Below, in pieces: positions 25,844 through 37,547 of a stretch of DNA of 64,000 bases. Both the position numbers and the translations under genes were made by a program. The first letter of the stretch is position 1. Each line of letters opens with the position of its first letter. This DNA is from Siphonodentalium dalli (Eukaryota; Mollusca; Scaphopoda; Gadilida; Siphonodentaliidae), in NCBI GenBank assembly GCA_032622095.1, contig CP136066.1:182874716-182938715 (forward strand), written 5' to 3'. Under the pieces are notes generated by a model that saw nothing but the letters and a program-made list of their open reading frames with translations, had not been told where the DNA came from and ran no database searches.

Positions 25844-26673
25844 TGTATCCGATTCATATTGGATTATTTGATTCTGAATTAATAGAGGGAGTAAAAGATC
25901 GAGTGGTCGAAAAAATCGAGTGAACTTCTCCTTCACCCCACTTATTCTGAAATAAGCCCACTATGGACTTATATCCGTTATTCTGTTTTATGGCGCGGGC
26001 CACAACGAAAACACATTTGAAAGAGCTTATTTTAAAGAGTTTATTATTGTTATTTTCCGTCCATAATTAATTATGAGTCCACGATGGCACTAAAACACTC
26101 TCATGTTCTGTTCGTTGTGGACCCAAGATGAGGCGATTCTAAGCCGATTATGAACCTAAAACAAATGCTATTATAGGCTCGTAACGTGCTGATTTTCGGG
26201 AGAACATTCTGGAACCACAGGTTCGATCGAAGCACATGTTCGATCTATTAGTTCACGCGAATCTGCTTCGAACCCAGCGCGAAAATCCCTCGTAACAGGA
26301 ATTACCGCCACTTTCTAATTTTCTCGTAACAGGAATTACCTCCCTTACATGTTTGTCATTATGATAGCAATCGAGAGATTACAGGAGCAGCAGGGTTGAG
26401 ACATTCTGCATTACGGCTCGTTATCTGCGACAAATGCAGACGATCTAAATATGATAATTATGCATTCGGTGGCTAATAAGATGGGATAATTGTTCATTTG
26501 AGGTCTGCCTGGAATTGCTTTGTTAGCTAGTGGTACAAATCGATTACGGATTCCAAGCGAGATGGGTTGTATAATTTGCTGATGTGTATAGTATAGATCA
26601 TTTTGGTCTTGAAAGAATGTTGAGTCGTTTTTGAGAATTAATCGACGAACAAAACAAACAAATAGTAAATGTA
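25844..26673. other. No gene seen
   Basis: Contains a short direct repeat CTCGTAACAGGAATTACC (26292 and 26328) and one TTCTGAAATAAGCCCAC phrase (25946) related to the cluster at 28476-28690. Confidence 0.4.
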
Positions 26674-27119
26674 GGCCCTAATTCACGGTCTGTAAAATCG
26701 GCCCTAAAAAAATTAAAAATTTAGAAAAAAAAAGAAGAAAACAAATTGGGGTTGAATTATTTTGGGTATGCTTAAGCATGCTATAGCGAATTTAAAAACG
26801 AACTGGATAAAACCTTAGGGGCATGTTATAACTCAAAAATTATTCATAATAATAATTTTGATGCCCATGAAAAACGTAAGATTCCCTGGCACTAAACCTA
26901 CAAAAATAAGTCTGGCACTGAAAGAGTTAAAGAATATAAGAAAAAGTTATTAAAATTGTAAAAAAAATGTAAAAAATAATAACAAATGTTGAAAAATTGT
27001 TAGGCCAATGCATTCTCTTATATATGCGAGGCGACCTATGGTCGACTCTCATATATAAGAGAATGCATTGGCACAGGGTATATGGGTTGATACAAAAATC
27101 GGACCTGGCACTGAAAGGG
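26674..27119 (-). mobile_element. TTAA piggyBac-like MITE, CAGTGCCAG type, 5'-truncated copy
   Basis: Reverse orientation relative to the copy at 15823. The right end is CTGGCACTGAAAGGG followed by TTAA (27120-27123). A perfect-type hairpin lies at 27004-27072. The other end starts abruptly inside the element (GGCCCTAATTCACGG at 26674), about 35 bp short of where the terminus should be, with no TTAA. Confidence 0.85.
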
Positions 27120-27123
27120 TTAA

Positions 27124-28475
27124 ATTCCATTTCATAGCACGTAGTCCAGTCTGTTGCATGAACTGTTTGGAATAGGGTTAATTTATGTTCATTTCACTTG
27201 AAGTGTGATAATTTAATCATGCATTTTCATCATCAGAAGTCAAGCACACAAATGATCTAATCTGCCGATAATGTCAAAATAAGTATACAAAGTGATTCTC
27301 GTTTCAATTATACGTCAAAGTATACGTATAGCAATGACTGTTCGGTTCATGATTTAATCATAAGCTGTCAGCTCAAGAATTAAATATTTACTTTAAAATA
27401 ACTGACTGGTTAAGTGAGGTCTGGCATATCCAATAAACTTATAAGTGTAATCAATAGTCGATTCCGGCCGGTAAGTCTCTGTGCACTATCTGGGAAGTAT
27501 ATATCTGCAATCAAGCTCTCTCGGAACATCCGTTCCACACCATGTAGAAATAAGTTTTCTCGACAACTTGGAACTCAGGAGACAGATATTATAGTTCTCA
27601 AAACGTACATATCAACTTACCCAATTTAAAAAAATATATATCCATATTGGAAAATGTTGATAATGGGATCAATTTGTAATATATCGGCACCACTGGAACG
27701 GACCACTGGATTCGAGCATGACAAAGTTTGTGAACGGGTCGGCTTAACAGAATATTAAGCTACACGAAAAACACGTTTTAGCGACAATACATGCCTTTAA
27801 GTGAGAAATAATTTCGGTGATCAAGTATGTGGGTACATGCCATGATTGTGGTTACTCGTATAACAGGTAGCGGGGTAATGTCGCAAGAGCTATGCTCGTC
27901 CTTGACCTCAATAAATGGTATACTCGTAGGGCGCGCATCTATAATCTCAAATCGACTCAATTCCACCCGCATGTGCAATTTGACTTACATATCAAGATGT
28001 TCCACCCACTTTGGTGTTCTAGAAACCACCCGAAAAAGACCCGCTAATTAGTTGAATATAACGTGACTGCAAATTCTGAGGTGAAGGTCGAGTATAGCTC
28101 TTGCCATATTACCCCTCTACCCGTATAACAGCACCAGATCAGAACAGCTTCATGCTAACCGCCTCTATATATATAAAAAACAACGTCCGTTTGACTCGAT
28201 TGCGCGACTCCTGGCAGTGTGGTGACGTATTTTACGCGTGTTGTCAATGACACCGTGCTCCATTCAAAATTTGTGCACGCTTCAGCGACCGATGATGGTG
28301 AATCGAGAACTGATGTTAGCAGCTCACGGCCAATCAGAATGCCAGTTTCAGCGACATCATATTCGACTTGAATTACAATTGAGTTTATCGTTGATTTTGA
28401 TCGCTATAGACCATATCACGACATTGTCAGTGTTATTGGATGAAATACCGCACATCAGCCTGTTTTCGTGAAAAT
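27124..28475. other. No gene seen
   Basis: Both strands are open across 27778-28051 (66 codons minus, 74 codons plus), but neither has a motif or flanking splice sites I trust. Confidence 0.4.
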
Positions 28476-28690
28476 AAGCACAATGCGGGCTTATTTTGAA
28501 TGTCGCGTTTTAAAATAGGCTCATATAGAACTTATTTGAGGAAATAATACGATCTTTATGGGCGTAAAATTTTCATTCAAAATAAGCCCGTATAGAGCTT
28601 ATTTCAATAAGAAATAAGCTCATATAGGCACTATTTAATCTATACTTGTTTCATCGACACAGGTATTTGTTCTAAATGAGCTTATTTCAG
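28476..28690. repeat. Cluster of imperfect AATAAGC...GCTTATT palindromes
   Basis: Five short palindromic segments of about 26 bp in ~210 bp, each of the form AAATAAGC, then CCGTATAGA or similar, then GCTTATTT (28476, 28511, 28578, 28608, 28675). A related phrase is at 25946. No known motif is recognised. Confidence 0.5.
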
Positions 28691-29145
28691 AATCGAATAA
28701 TTCAAAAGTGAATATTTAGGTCCTACATGTATATGAATCTATTTGAAGGAGGATATATGTTGCGCACATAGGGTTAATTTAACCGGGAATTTGCTTTACC
28801 TATTTTAGAAAAACACCTACCCCGGTAAGAAATTGACAATTTTGCACACATATAGGGTGACCCTAGGTCTGCTTGGATCACAAATCGGGAATCGTACCAG
28901 ATTCGTCGTGGTGGTGGGCTCCCGTTCATTTTATCACACAAAAACATATGAGAGTGACCAATCCGGAGTTAAATAAGCACTATCCGGTACTATAAAGGAT
29001 ATTTCAATCTTTATGTCCACATGTCGCACAGGTCGGAATTGACGAGGGAAGAAATCTGAACGCGGCTACTATCCCATCCGAAACACAAAATCGGATCTTA
29101 TCGAAAATTTCCGACTAAAAGTCAATTGATTTTTTCTTTCTTACA

Positions 29146-29186
29146 GTTCCAATTGAAGACGGTCCATTCGGAAGTCTGATCTGGAG
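29146..29186 (+). CDS. Candidate internal exon, membrane protein (exon B)
   Basis: 41 nt with a strong acceptor (TTTTTTCTTTCTTACAG, ending 29145) and a consensus donor GTGAGT (29187). Two frames stop. The third takes two bases from the previous codon, then reads PIEDGPFGSLIWR and ends exactly on a codon boundary. Exon A ends with one spare base, and exon C (37947) opens on a codon boundary, so both joins keep the frame. This would be the lumenal juxtamembrane segment. Small exon size is the weakness; good splice signals and phase agreement on both sides are the support. Confidence 0.52.
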
Positions 29187-29228
29187 GGTGAGTATCTTAA
29201 AGAGTCGTGTCACGTTTGCAGGAATTAA

Positions 29229-29466
29229 CCCTTTGAGTGCCTGGGGCCGATCTCATCGTCCCTAAACCTACAAAATAAGTCTTAAAGAATATAAGAATAA
29301 ATTATTAAAATTGTAAAAAAATTGTAAACAAAAAACAAACAAAAATGTTAGGCCAATGCATTCTCTTATATATGCGAGGCGACATATGGTCGACTCGCAT
29401 ATATAAGAGAATGCATTGGCACAGGGTATATGGGTTGATACAAAAATCGACCTGGCACTCAAAGGG
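29229..29466 (-). mobile_element. TTAA piggyBac-like MITE, CAGTGCCAG type, short copy
   Basis: 238 bp between TTAA at 29225-29228 and TTAA at 29467-29470. Termini are CCCTTTGAGTGCCTG and CTGGCACTCAAAGGG. One intact hairpin at 29352-29420. An internal deletion compared with the 471 bp copy removes most of the left half. It lies 39 bp downstream of exon B's donor. Confidence 0.85.
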
Positions 29467-29645
29467 TTAAATTAGTGAATATGAACTTAATGATAGTGAT
29501 ATATATACATATACATTTAATACATTTTCGAAACAGATATTACTCTGTATCCTATAGAAGAATGTGACGTTACCGGTTTGAATGTAACCATATATATAGG
29601 GCGTCAAATAGCAGTTGTGTGCGTTTCTGTATTCCGTGTACACAA

Positions 29646-30103
29646 CCCTTTACCCAACAAACCGGCCAAAAATGCCCAAATAAAGCTTCAACAGCCTAAA
29701 ATATCTTCGGTCTGTCTCAATAACACCATACAAATATGGATATCATTGGAACCGGTTCATTGACCACATTGTGATGGTTACAGTTATGCCCTGTGCCAAT
29801 GCATTCTCTTATATATGCGAGTCGACCATAGGTCGCCTCGCATATATAAGAGAATGCATTGGCCTAAAAACATTCTTTTTTTTAACGCTTTTTAACATTT
29901 TTTCTTACATTCTTTAACAATTTTATAATTTTTCCTTACATTTTTTAACAATTTTTATAATATTTTTCTACATTCTTTGACAATTTTATCATTTTTAATA
30001 TGTGTTAAGCCAATGCATTCTCTTATATATGCGAGGCGAGCTATGGTCGACTCGCATATATAAGAGAATGCATTGGCACAGGGCCGTTCTGTTGGGTAAA
30101 GGG
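29646..30103 (-). mobile_element. TTAA piggyBac-like MITE, ACCCAACA type, copy B
   Basis: 458 bp. Termini are CCCTTTACCCAACA and TGTTGGGTAAAGGG. The right side is followed by TTAA (30104-30107), while the left flank reads ACAA and so has mutated. Two hairpins at 29795-29863 and 30009-30077. The spacer is longer than in copy A because an AT-rich ~65 bp phrase is duplicated. Confidence 0.9.
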
Positions 30104-30107
30104 TTAA

Positions 30108-30799
30108 TGCATTATGATGCTTTAATTGTATATGAGCAGTAAACGACACAATGTTAATGTTTGAATATTATACCAAAATCTAACTATGATTGCCGCCAGT
30201 AAATTAACAAATGCGAGGTGTAAGCATTTAGGCATACATATCATGTGTATCTTTCGGATTTTCTCCGCATTATGTAAATATGTTTAGGTAGAAAATAATG
30301 TTCGTGCTGTGTTTGTCTGCCTGCATATTATGTCCGTATATCGGTATGTCTGATTACATGTCTGCATTTATATCTGTCTGTGGGTAAGGTTGTTTAATTA
30401 TTTGACTCAACTTGTATACCATGTCTTTGTGGCACATGTGTCATTTTGTATACATACTGTCATTTGTTTATTGTCATGTTGGCTAAAATGTTTGCCCCTC
30501 TTTGAGACTGTATATAAAATTTGATGATATATATATCTCGATATATGACTCAGGTTACCTTTGAAGATGCATTCGGGGTTCCGTACCTCCAGTTACAACA
30601 ACAACATTTAAAAAATTTGATCTAACATCATTTTCTGCATGGTTCTGCAGTCATAAATGTTGAAAACCAAATATGACATAAACTAGACCTAAATACGGTA
30701 TATAAACATAATAGCAAAGAATATCATATTGTTATTGACAAAATAATATATGAATTTAATGCATAGGCAATTCAATATAAAAGATTAGCATCTGCCCTG
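30108..30799. other. No recognisable feature
   Basis: AT-rich intronic or intergenic sequence without a motif. Confidence 0.4.
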
Positions 30800-30946
30800 T
30801 AGCACGTATTGCTCCAATCATATTATTTTATTATACTTACTATCTGATAAGTTCCTATCGGATAACTACTCATCAATGATGCTTTAGTATAGCAAGAGTT
30901 AATTCTTCTACCAAACACATGGTTTGAAGAATATATATATACTAGC
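30800..30946 (+). repeat. Dispersed ~200 bp repeat, partial copy 2
   Basis: Ends with GATAACTACTCATCAATGATGCTTTAGTATA, shared in order with 3525-3555 and, more diverged, with 41820-41850. Confidence 0.5.
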
Positions 30947-31312
30947 TGGTGGACCCGACTTCGTCAGGGCAGTTTCCCCTCTGCTTTTCGGCGAATTGCG
31001 CGATTTGACCTTGAATTGACCATTTTGAAGTTCAAGGTCAGGTCGGGGTCACGATTTGACCCGTCCAAAACACTCCCCGGGCAAAAGTACCCGACAAAAG
31101 TACCCGTCGAAATCCGTCAGGTTTTACCCGAATTTACCTTTAATTGACCACTTTCAAGGTCAAGGTCAGGTTGGGTTCACGATTCGACCCGTCCAAAACA
31201 CTCCCTGGACAAAATAACCCTAAGTATCAAATTTCGTCAAAATCCGTCTGGCAGTTTTCCCGGCCATAGCTAACACACAGACAGAAGTCCAAAAAATATA
31301 TATTAGATATTA
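30947..31312 (+). mobile_element. Retroelement-like 3' fragment with internal duplication
   Basis: Begins CTAGCTGGTGGACCCGACTTCGTC and ends with a GTCAAAATCCGTCTGGCAGTTTT phrase followed by ACACACAGACAGAAG and an AT tail. This start-and-end wording is common in 3' fragments of invertebrate non-LTR or Penelope-like elements, as I recall. A ~120 bp segment containing GACCCGTCCAAAACACTCCC occurs twice in tandem. No coding capacity remains. Confidence 0.5.
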
Positions 31313-31487
31313 TAACATGATTCAAAGCATAGCATTGCTCGCTAACTCAAACAACCAAGATGAAATAATAATTATACATGAGAGACATTCGCTCTTTCAT
31401 TGACGTGGCATGCAGATAAATTTACACAAGTTTCGAATTATTTTGGTTTGCTATTTGAAAGAAGAATGGTAAATTATCTCTGATTAT

Positions 31488-32119
31488 GGTGTGACAATTT
31501 ATTATGGTGGAGTTTGGTGACAGTCGGTCGTTATAATTAATATGCCATTGCTAGCCATGTCGCCCGCTGCATTTTCGCACAATGAGCCTTCCAAAGTTCG
31601 TTATAGTCAGCCTTTTTCTTGTTTTTGTCCTTGTATATAGAGTTCTCTTTGTTTATTCCAGAAACTTTCTCTCAGTTGTATTTCCTCCAACAGCTCATAC
31701 GCATCTTAGTCGGCCCACACACAATAATGTTAGCTGAATTATGCGTGGAACTAAACGTCGCAAAAAAAAAAAAAAAACGCAATTCTTGGAACTTTCTTAA
31801 TACTCATGAAATTAATATAAGTAGATAAACATGCATTGATATCATACCAATAAAACGTACTACGTGTATGATATGTGAGTGAATGGGGGATTGCCACGGT
31901 CAAATACAATTCTGGACGATCGATCGTGCAATTATATATATCGTAGAGAATACAATGTAGCAAAACTTAATGAGTAGAGATAAACCTTGGTGAAACGTAA
32001 TGGGTCAATTGGTCCATTCGACTCATTGTGCGGAAGCTCAGCTGGCAACATGGCTAGCCATGGCACATAATTATGACGACCAATTGTCACCAAACTCCAC
32101 CATAATAAATTGTCACACC
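31488..32119. mobile_element. 632 bp TIR element
   Basis: Inverted arms of about 75 bp start with GGTGTGACAATTTATTATGG and continue through TTTGGTGACA to TGCTAGCCATG. The right arm ends at 32119. The interior is AT-rich with no ORF of interest. No clear target duplication is visible, so the superfamily is unknown. Confidence 0.7.
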
Positions 32120-32507
32120 TACTATGCCATCGATACTGTGGTACGTGTGCCCGCAGCCATTGGCTAGTGATGGGAATTCAATTAACAAGTGGTATTCGTC
32201 GCCAATATAACATTCACTTCACAAAACGAACATAATTATGCTCGCAGACAGAGGAGTTTTGTTCCACAACTATATTCTCTATTGATAAATAATGAGTCGC
32301 CGTTCTTAATCGAATGAGAGTTATATATCTTTATTAGAGACATGTGAAACAAATTATTCCTTCCGAAATGTCGACTCTAGAGTCCTATATTATGTTTTTC
32401 CCTTCCAGACATACTCACATTGGAATGGCAATCTTGGACAAATTGGTCTATAGAATTTCGTCTCTAATTTTTGTCAATATACCGCGCTGTTGTATATTCC
32501 ATACACG

Positions 32508-32944
32508 GCATACGTTGATTGCAATTTTGTTTTATGTTGTATTCGCCTGGTAATTAAGTGGCACATTGACTGCGGATAGATTGACGAATTTGGCGTCAAC
32601 TCAAATGGGGCATGCATCTTTAATGTTTGGTGTGATCCCGGCATCCGTCATTTAATAGAAAATAAAGAGGACTCCGTTATAAGTATTGCCAAGTCTGCTG
32701 TTTGGTCTTGCATAAATATCTAACTTTGAACAAATAGCTCTCGGGCAAATATCCCCAGCAAACGGCATACGTTGATTGCAATTTGATTTTATGTTGTATT
32801 TGCCTGGTAAATGGCATATTGACTGCTGACAGATTGACTAATTTGGCGGCAACTCGAATGGGGCATCTTTTATACTCGATGTGATTGGCCTAGCATAAAG
32901 ATCTATCTTGCAACAAATAGCTCTCATGCAAATAGCCATAGCAT
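32508..32944 (+). repeat. ~255 bp direct duplication
   Basis: The first copy starts at 32508 (GGCATACGTTGATTGCAATTT) and the second at 32763. Both contain TTTGGCG, AACTC, AATGGGGCAT, GATTGACTAATT or a variant, and AAATAGCTCTC. The second copy is shortened. Confidence 0.7.
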
Positions 32945-33494
32945 AATGGACTGGTTGCACGGTCGTCTCATCGCCGTTTGGTTCTTTATATCAGCCAGGT
33001 TAAGAAACACGTACGTGTATGTAACGCGTGTTGGCATTGCCAACGAAAGTCACATGACTCACGTGACCATTCCGCCTACACGTAAACGGTCAAGCAGTTT
33101 AGAAGTTTTGTGTAAAACGTGTATCATTGGGAAACGTGTAGCAAAAAGGAATATTCGAATCTTATGGTAACCAAGGAGAAAATAACTCTATAACTATGGT
33201 AGAGGTTACAATAAACTAATTATTTCCCATAGGCGAAGGTTGAGGCATGCCCACGATTCATTACGGTACTGAGCCAAACTTGAAATATTTTGGCGTTTAG
33301 AACTCCGCGTCGGACATAAGTTGTCAAAAAAGAAATGGTGCCTTACCATACTTATTCCTGGAAATCAATTGGCATTTCCACAACTACCCCTTTTGTGCAC
33401 AAAATTACAGTATAGAAAAATACCCCCACCCCCTATAAAATTTGGCGACCAACGTAGACGCTTGACGAACAATCCCAACAAAATGGCTGAGGAC
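32945..33494. other. No recognisable feature
   Basis: No gene motif seen. The ORF at 33321-33647 runs into the next MITE, and its last third is hairpin sequence. Confidence 0.4.
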
Positions 33495-33498
33495 TTAA

Positions 33499-33953
33499 CC
33501 CTTTACCCAACAGAACGGCCCTGTGCCAATGCATTCTCTTATATATGCGAGTCGACCATAGGTCTCCTCGCATATATAAGAGAATGCATTGGCTTAACAC
33601 ATATTAAAAATGATAAAATTGTCAAAGAATGTAGAAAAATATTATAAAAATGTAAGAACAAATTATAAAATTGTTAAAGAATGTAAGAAAAAATGGTAAA
33701 AAGTTTTTTAAAAAAAGATTTTTTTAGGCCAATGCATTCTCTTATATATGCGAGGCGACCTATGGTCGACTCGCATATATAAGAGAATGCATTGGCACAG
33801 GGCATAACTGTAACAATCACAATGTGGTCAATGAACCGGTTCCAATGATATCCATATTTGTATGGTGTTATTGAAACAGACCGAAGACATTTTAGGCTGT
33901 TGAAGCTTTATTGTGGCGTTTTGGCCTTTTTGGCCGTTTTGTTGGGTAAAGGG
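33499..33953 (+). mobile_element. TTAA piggyBac-like MITE, ACCCAACA type, copy C
   Basis: 455 bp between TTAA at 33495-33498 and TTAA at 33954-33957, with matching termini CCCTTTACCCAACAGAACGG and TGTTGGGTAAAGGG. Hairpins at 33525-33593 and 33728-33796. It is the most complete copy in the window, same orientation as copy A. Confidence 0.92.
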
Positions 33954-34017
33954 TTAACATAGTCTATATGAATTTCTTTTTTTCTTTCACATTAAACAAC
34001 CGAAGATATATATTATA

Positions 34018-35202
34018 CACCATTCAGCTGTCTGTATATATTGTACACCATTCAGCTGTCTGTATATATTGTACACCATTCAGCTGTCTGTATATATTGT
34101 ACACCATTCAGCTGTCTGTATTGTACACCATTCAGCTGTCTGTATTGTACACCATTCAGCTGTCTGTATTGTACACCATTCAGCTGTCTGTATTGTACAC
34201 CATTCAGCTGTCTGTATTGTACACCATTCAGCTGTCTGTATTGTATACCATTCAGCTGTCTGTATTGTATACCATTCAGCTGTCTGTATATATTGTATAC
34301 CATTCAGCTGTCTGTATTGTATACCATTCAGCTGTCTGTATTGTACACCATTCAGCTGTCTGTATTGTACACCATTCAGCTGTCTGTATATATTGTATAC
34401 CATTCAGCTGTCTGTATTGTACACCATTCAGCTGTCTGTGTTGTATACCATTCAGCTGCCTGTATTGTACACCATTCAGCTGTCTGTGTTGTACACCATT
34501 CAGCTGTCTGTATTGTACACCATTCAGCTGTCTGTATTGTACACCATCCAGCTGTCTGTATTGTACACCATTCAGCTGTCTGTATTGTACACCATTCAGC
34601 TGTCTGTATATATTGTATACCATTCAGCTGTCTGTATATATTGTATACCATTCAGCTGTCTGTATTGTATACCATTCAGCTGTCTGTATTGTACACCATT
34701 CAGCTGTCTGTATTGTACACCATTCAGCTGTCTGTATATATTGTATACCATTCAGCTGTCTGTATTGTACACCATTCAGCTGTCTGTATTGTACACCATT
34801 CAACTGTCTGTATTGTACACCATTCAGCTGTCTGTATATATTGTATACCATTCAGCTGTCGGTATATATTGTATACCATTCAGCTGTCTGTATATATTGT
34901 ATACCATTCAGCTGTCTGTATTGTATACCATTCAGCTGTCTGTATTGTACACCATTCAGCTGTCTGTATTGTATACCATTCAGCTGTCTGTATTGTACAC
35001 CATTCAGCTGTCTGTATATATTGTATACCATTCAGCTGTATGTATTGTACACCAGTCAGCTGTCTGTATTGTACACCATTCAGCTGTCTGTATATATTGT
35101 ATACCATTCAGCTGTCTGTATTGTACACCATTCAGCTGTCTGTAGTGTACACCATTCAGCTGTCTGTATATATTGTATACCATTCAGCTGTCTGTATTGT
35201 AC
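34018..35202 (+). repeat. Minisatellite, 24/28 bp unit, about 45 copies
   Basis: Nearly identical units: GTACACCATTCAGCTGTCT followed by GTATT, with an optional extra ATAT giving a 28 bp variant. Some units have GTATACC. Every unit holds the palindrome CAGCTG (an E-box-type hexamer). All three plus frames and parts of the minus strand stay open for hundreds of codons because the unit lacks stops. These are not genes. Confidence 0.95.
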
Positions 35203-35724
35203 CTAAATTGCTCTTTTTTCGCAGCAGTTTTTTCTGTATCTTTTCGTCGAATATGTGCTATGGTAAGATCTTCTATATATAGTGATCAGCCAAGCTACTT
35301 AGGCATGCATACAGCAGGCGAATAGACTGTTTCGGTGTAGTAAGATTATGTTTTGATTGAAGCCCATTGAGATTAGTGGCTGTCGTACTGTTGACTTGTC
35401 TCTACCACCAAAGTGTTGTTCGTTCTGCCACGAGTTGAGCCGCTATATAAAACGTGTAGCTTTGACGCCGTAAAATCGCATGACTTTTTCTCGCGAAGTG
35501 CATATCCATAGCAATTCCTTAGTAGCACACGCTATAGGTTCCTCGTACATGTAACTGAACCTGGCTATTATAACGTGCTGTTATCAGCTCAGTCTTCGCG
35601 AACTTAATTGAAATCTGGTCGTGTTATTTTAATAAAGGCCAACCAGATTAACAACAAACAAACTACTCATTGTTCGCTTTTCAAACCTCAAACTAACGCG
35701 ATGTTCGTGGTGTTACATTAAACC
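35203..35724. other. No recognisable feature
   Basis: Between the minisatellite and a candidate signal-peptide exon. No repeat recognised. Confidence 0.4.
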
Positions 35725-35784
35725 ATGTTTAAATCTCCGTGGTTGTCAATGACGTTATTTGTAGCAATTTATTTTATTTGCCCG
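35725..35784 (+). CDS. Possible alternative first exon with signal peptide
   Basis: ATG at 35725 opens 20 codons (MFKSPWLSMTLFVAIYFICP) that end on a codon boundary at a consensus donor GTGAGT (35785). An in-frame stop lies three codons upstream. The peptide resembles a signal sequence, and its phase fits exon C at 37947. If used it would make a very short membrane protein, or mark an alternative promoter. Exon B already supplies sequence upstream of exon C, so this may be chance. Confidence 0.25.
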
Positions 35785-35922
35785 GTGAGTCGAAAATTGA
35801 CTTTTGAAATTTTAACGAACTTGGTCCCAAATAGGATGGAGAATATTGAGGCATACAAATTAAATGTCTGGATCTGGTTACAAGTCAGGACAAATTAGGC
35901 TCAGTATACATTGTATATATCA

Positions 35923-37178
35923 CCCCATGCATCCGGACATGCTCGTAGCGGAAGACATGCTCGTAGCGGAATAACCACATGGCCCGCGATTTGCACACCG
36001 TTCACGGTTAGACACATGTTGCACCGAAACCGACACATACCAGTGGTTGATCGTGGTGATACTAGTTGTGGCTATAATTTACCCAACTGTACATCAAACT
36101 TCTTTAAACATGGACGCAGTTTAATCCTATTTTACCGGGAAGTTAGGCCAAAAATTGTGGCAAAATTTGCATTTCTTACATAAAATTACGATTTCTGTGG
36201 TAACAGCACAGACAATATAGTCTTTGTATATATTGCTGTTTTAGCGGATATTCCCTTAAAGTGATGTGAAACACTCCGGCATGGTGATCAAATAGAAATG
36301 GTGAATAATCTTGTTCCAAGTAGTATTTTTTACAAATAGTATATCCAAATTGACAACACACACCGTCATTCTTGTATATTAATTAAATGCGGTGACTCTC
36401 GATGGCGAAATCATTTTCGTTAGTTTATCGCCGATAGATGCGTCCCGAATCGAGTAGTAAATATTTACAATTGAGCATAGTTCTGACGATGTTTTCTATG
36501 GAGTGCTACGGTCGATTTGCTTCAAATTTTCAGCGATGTTAGTAGAATGTTACATTCCTCCAGTTGTCATAGCGCCTGAATACTAACTTGTCAGTTTCAC
36601 GCACCCGAACAAGTCCATAATATGTCTTTAATATAATAAACAACAATTTCAGTCATGTTTCTACATTTTCCATAGTAAAAAATAACCATATATGTATGTC
36701 ATAGCAAGAAAATATGTTATGTCTATAGCAGTGGTTTTACGTTTGCTATAGACATACCCAAAATCAAGTGAGTGCCTCCATGGAAACTAATTTTTCGGGC
36801 ACTAATATGATTGACATCGCAAACATGTCCAGTTCATTTTGAAGCTAAGATATCATACTTTGGGAGACTGTATGTTATATAATGTGTCAATGCAAAGATT
36901 CATTAAAATTTGATAAAACTTATATCGAGTAAGTATTGCAGGTCATAATTTTCGTATAAAACTCGATTATCGAACAGTAATATGCAAATTGCGGAAACCA
37001 CAACCGCTCATTTCTGTAGACCGATTATCGCTGTTAACGTTTAAAAAAATCAAGGAAAAATAAACCGTGTTTTTATGAAATAACTGACGACAACTAAAGA
37101 CGATGTGCAAATCGCGGGCCATGTGGTTATTCCGCTACGAGCATGTCTTCCACTACGAGCATGTCCGTATGCATGGGG
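35923..37178. mobile_element. 1.26 kb TIR element
   Basis: Terminal inverted repeats of about 80 bp: CCCCATGCAT, then CGGACATGCTCGTAG twice, then CCACATGGCCCGCGATTTGCACA, facing the complement ending at 37178. Copy 2 of the 372 bp repeat is inside. No transposase frame is seen. Ends beyond CCCC are AT-rich, so the exact border and target duplication are uncertain. Confidence 0.75.
36259..36630 (+). repeat. 372 bp direct repeat, copy 2
   Basis: Collinear with 24929-25300 at a constant offset of 11330. It sits inside the TIR element at 35923-37178, whose arms are not present around copy 1, so only the interior is shared. Confidence 0.85.
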
Positions 37179-37547
37179 TATATATGTACACTTAAAAAGT
37201 GATGTTCTGTTTAATTATTTTTTTATTTTTACATAATTATTATTATGGCTTTTCATGTCTTGAGTTGTATCTAAAAGATTGAGCTCAAAGTGTTTTTGAA
37301 TATCTTTGTCAAAAATTGTAACAAACGCCAAAAATGTTTTGATTGAGAAATCAACCAATTCTTAAACATTGACTAACTTTTTTCTTAAAATGTTACAAAA
37401 CTTTTCTTGAAAACTAGGAAAATAAACTTTTGGGTACAGGGTGTTTAAAATAGGGTCGGTAGTTAATCCCCAAACAACAATTTTAATTTTGGTTTATTTG
37501 TTTAGATTGTGTTTCTTACCTTACGAATCCTGAATACTACTTTCCTC

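Noticed and set aside
26205-26290. TTCGAACC-type phrases considered as a tRNA or tRNA-derived SINE B box
   Set aside because: No matching A box, no cloverleaf, and the phrase is part of a local palindromic stretch.
27778-28051. Overlapping open frames on both strands (66 and 74 codons)
   Set aside because: No motif, no convincing splice sites, and no way to choose a strand from the sequence.
33968-35282. Open frames of 358-413 codons in all three plus frames, with minus-strand partners
   Set aside because: They are translations of the 24/28 bp minisatellite, whose unit lacks stop codons. There is no start context and no domain.
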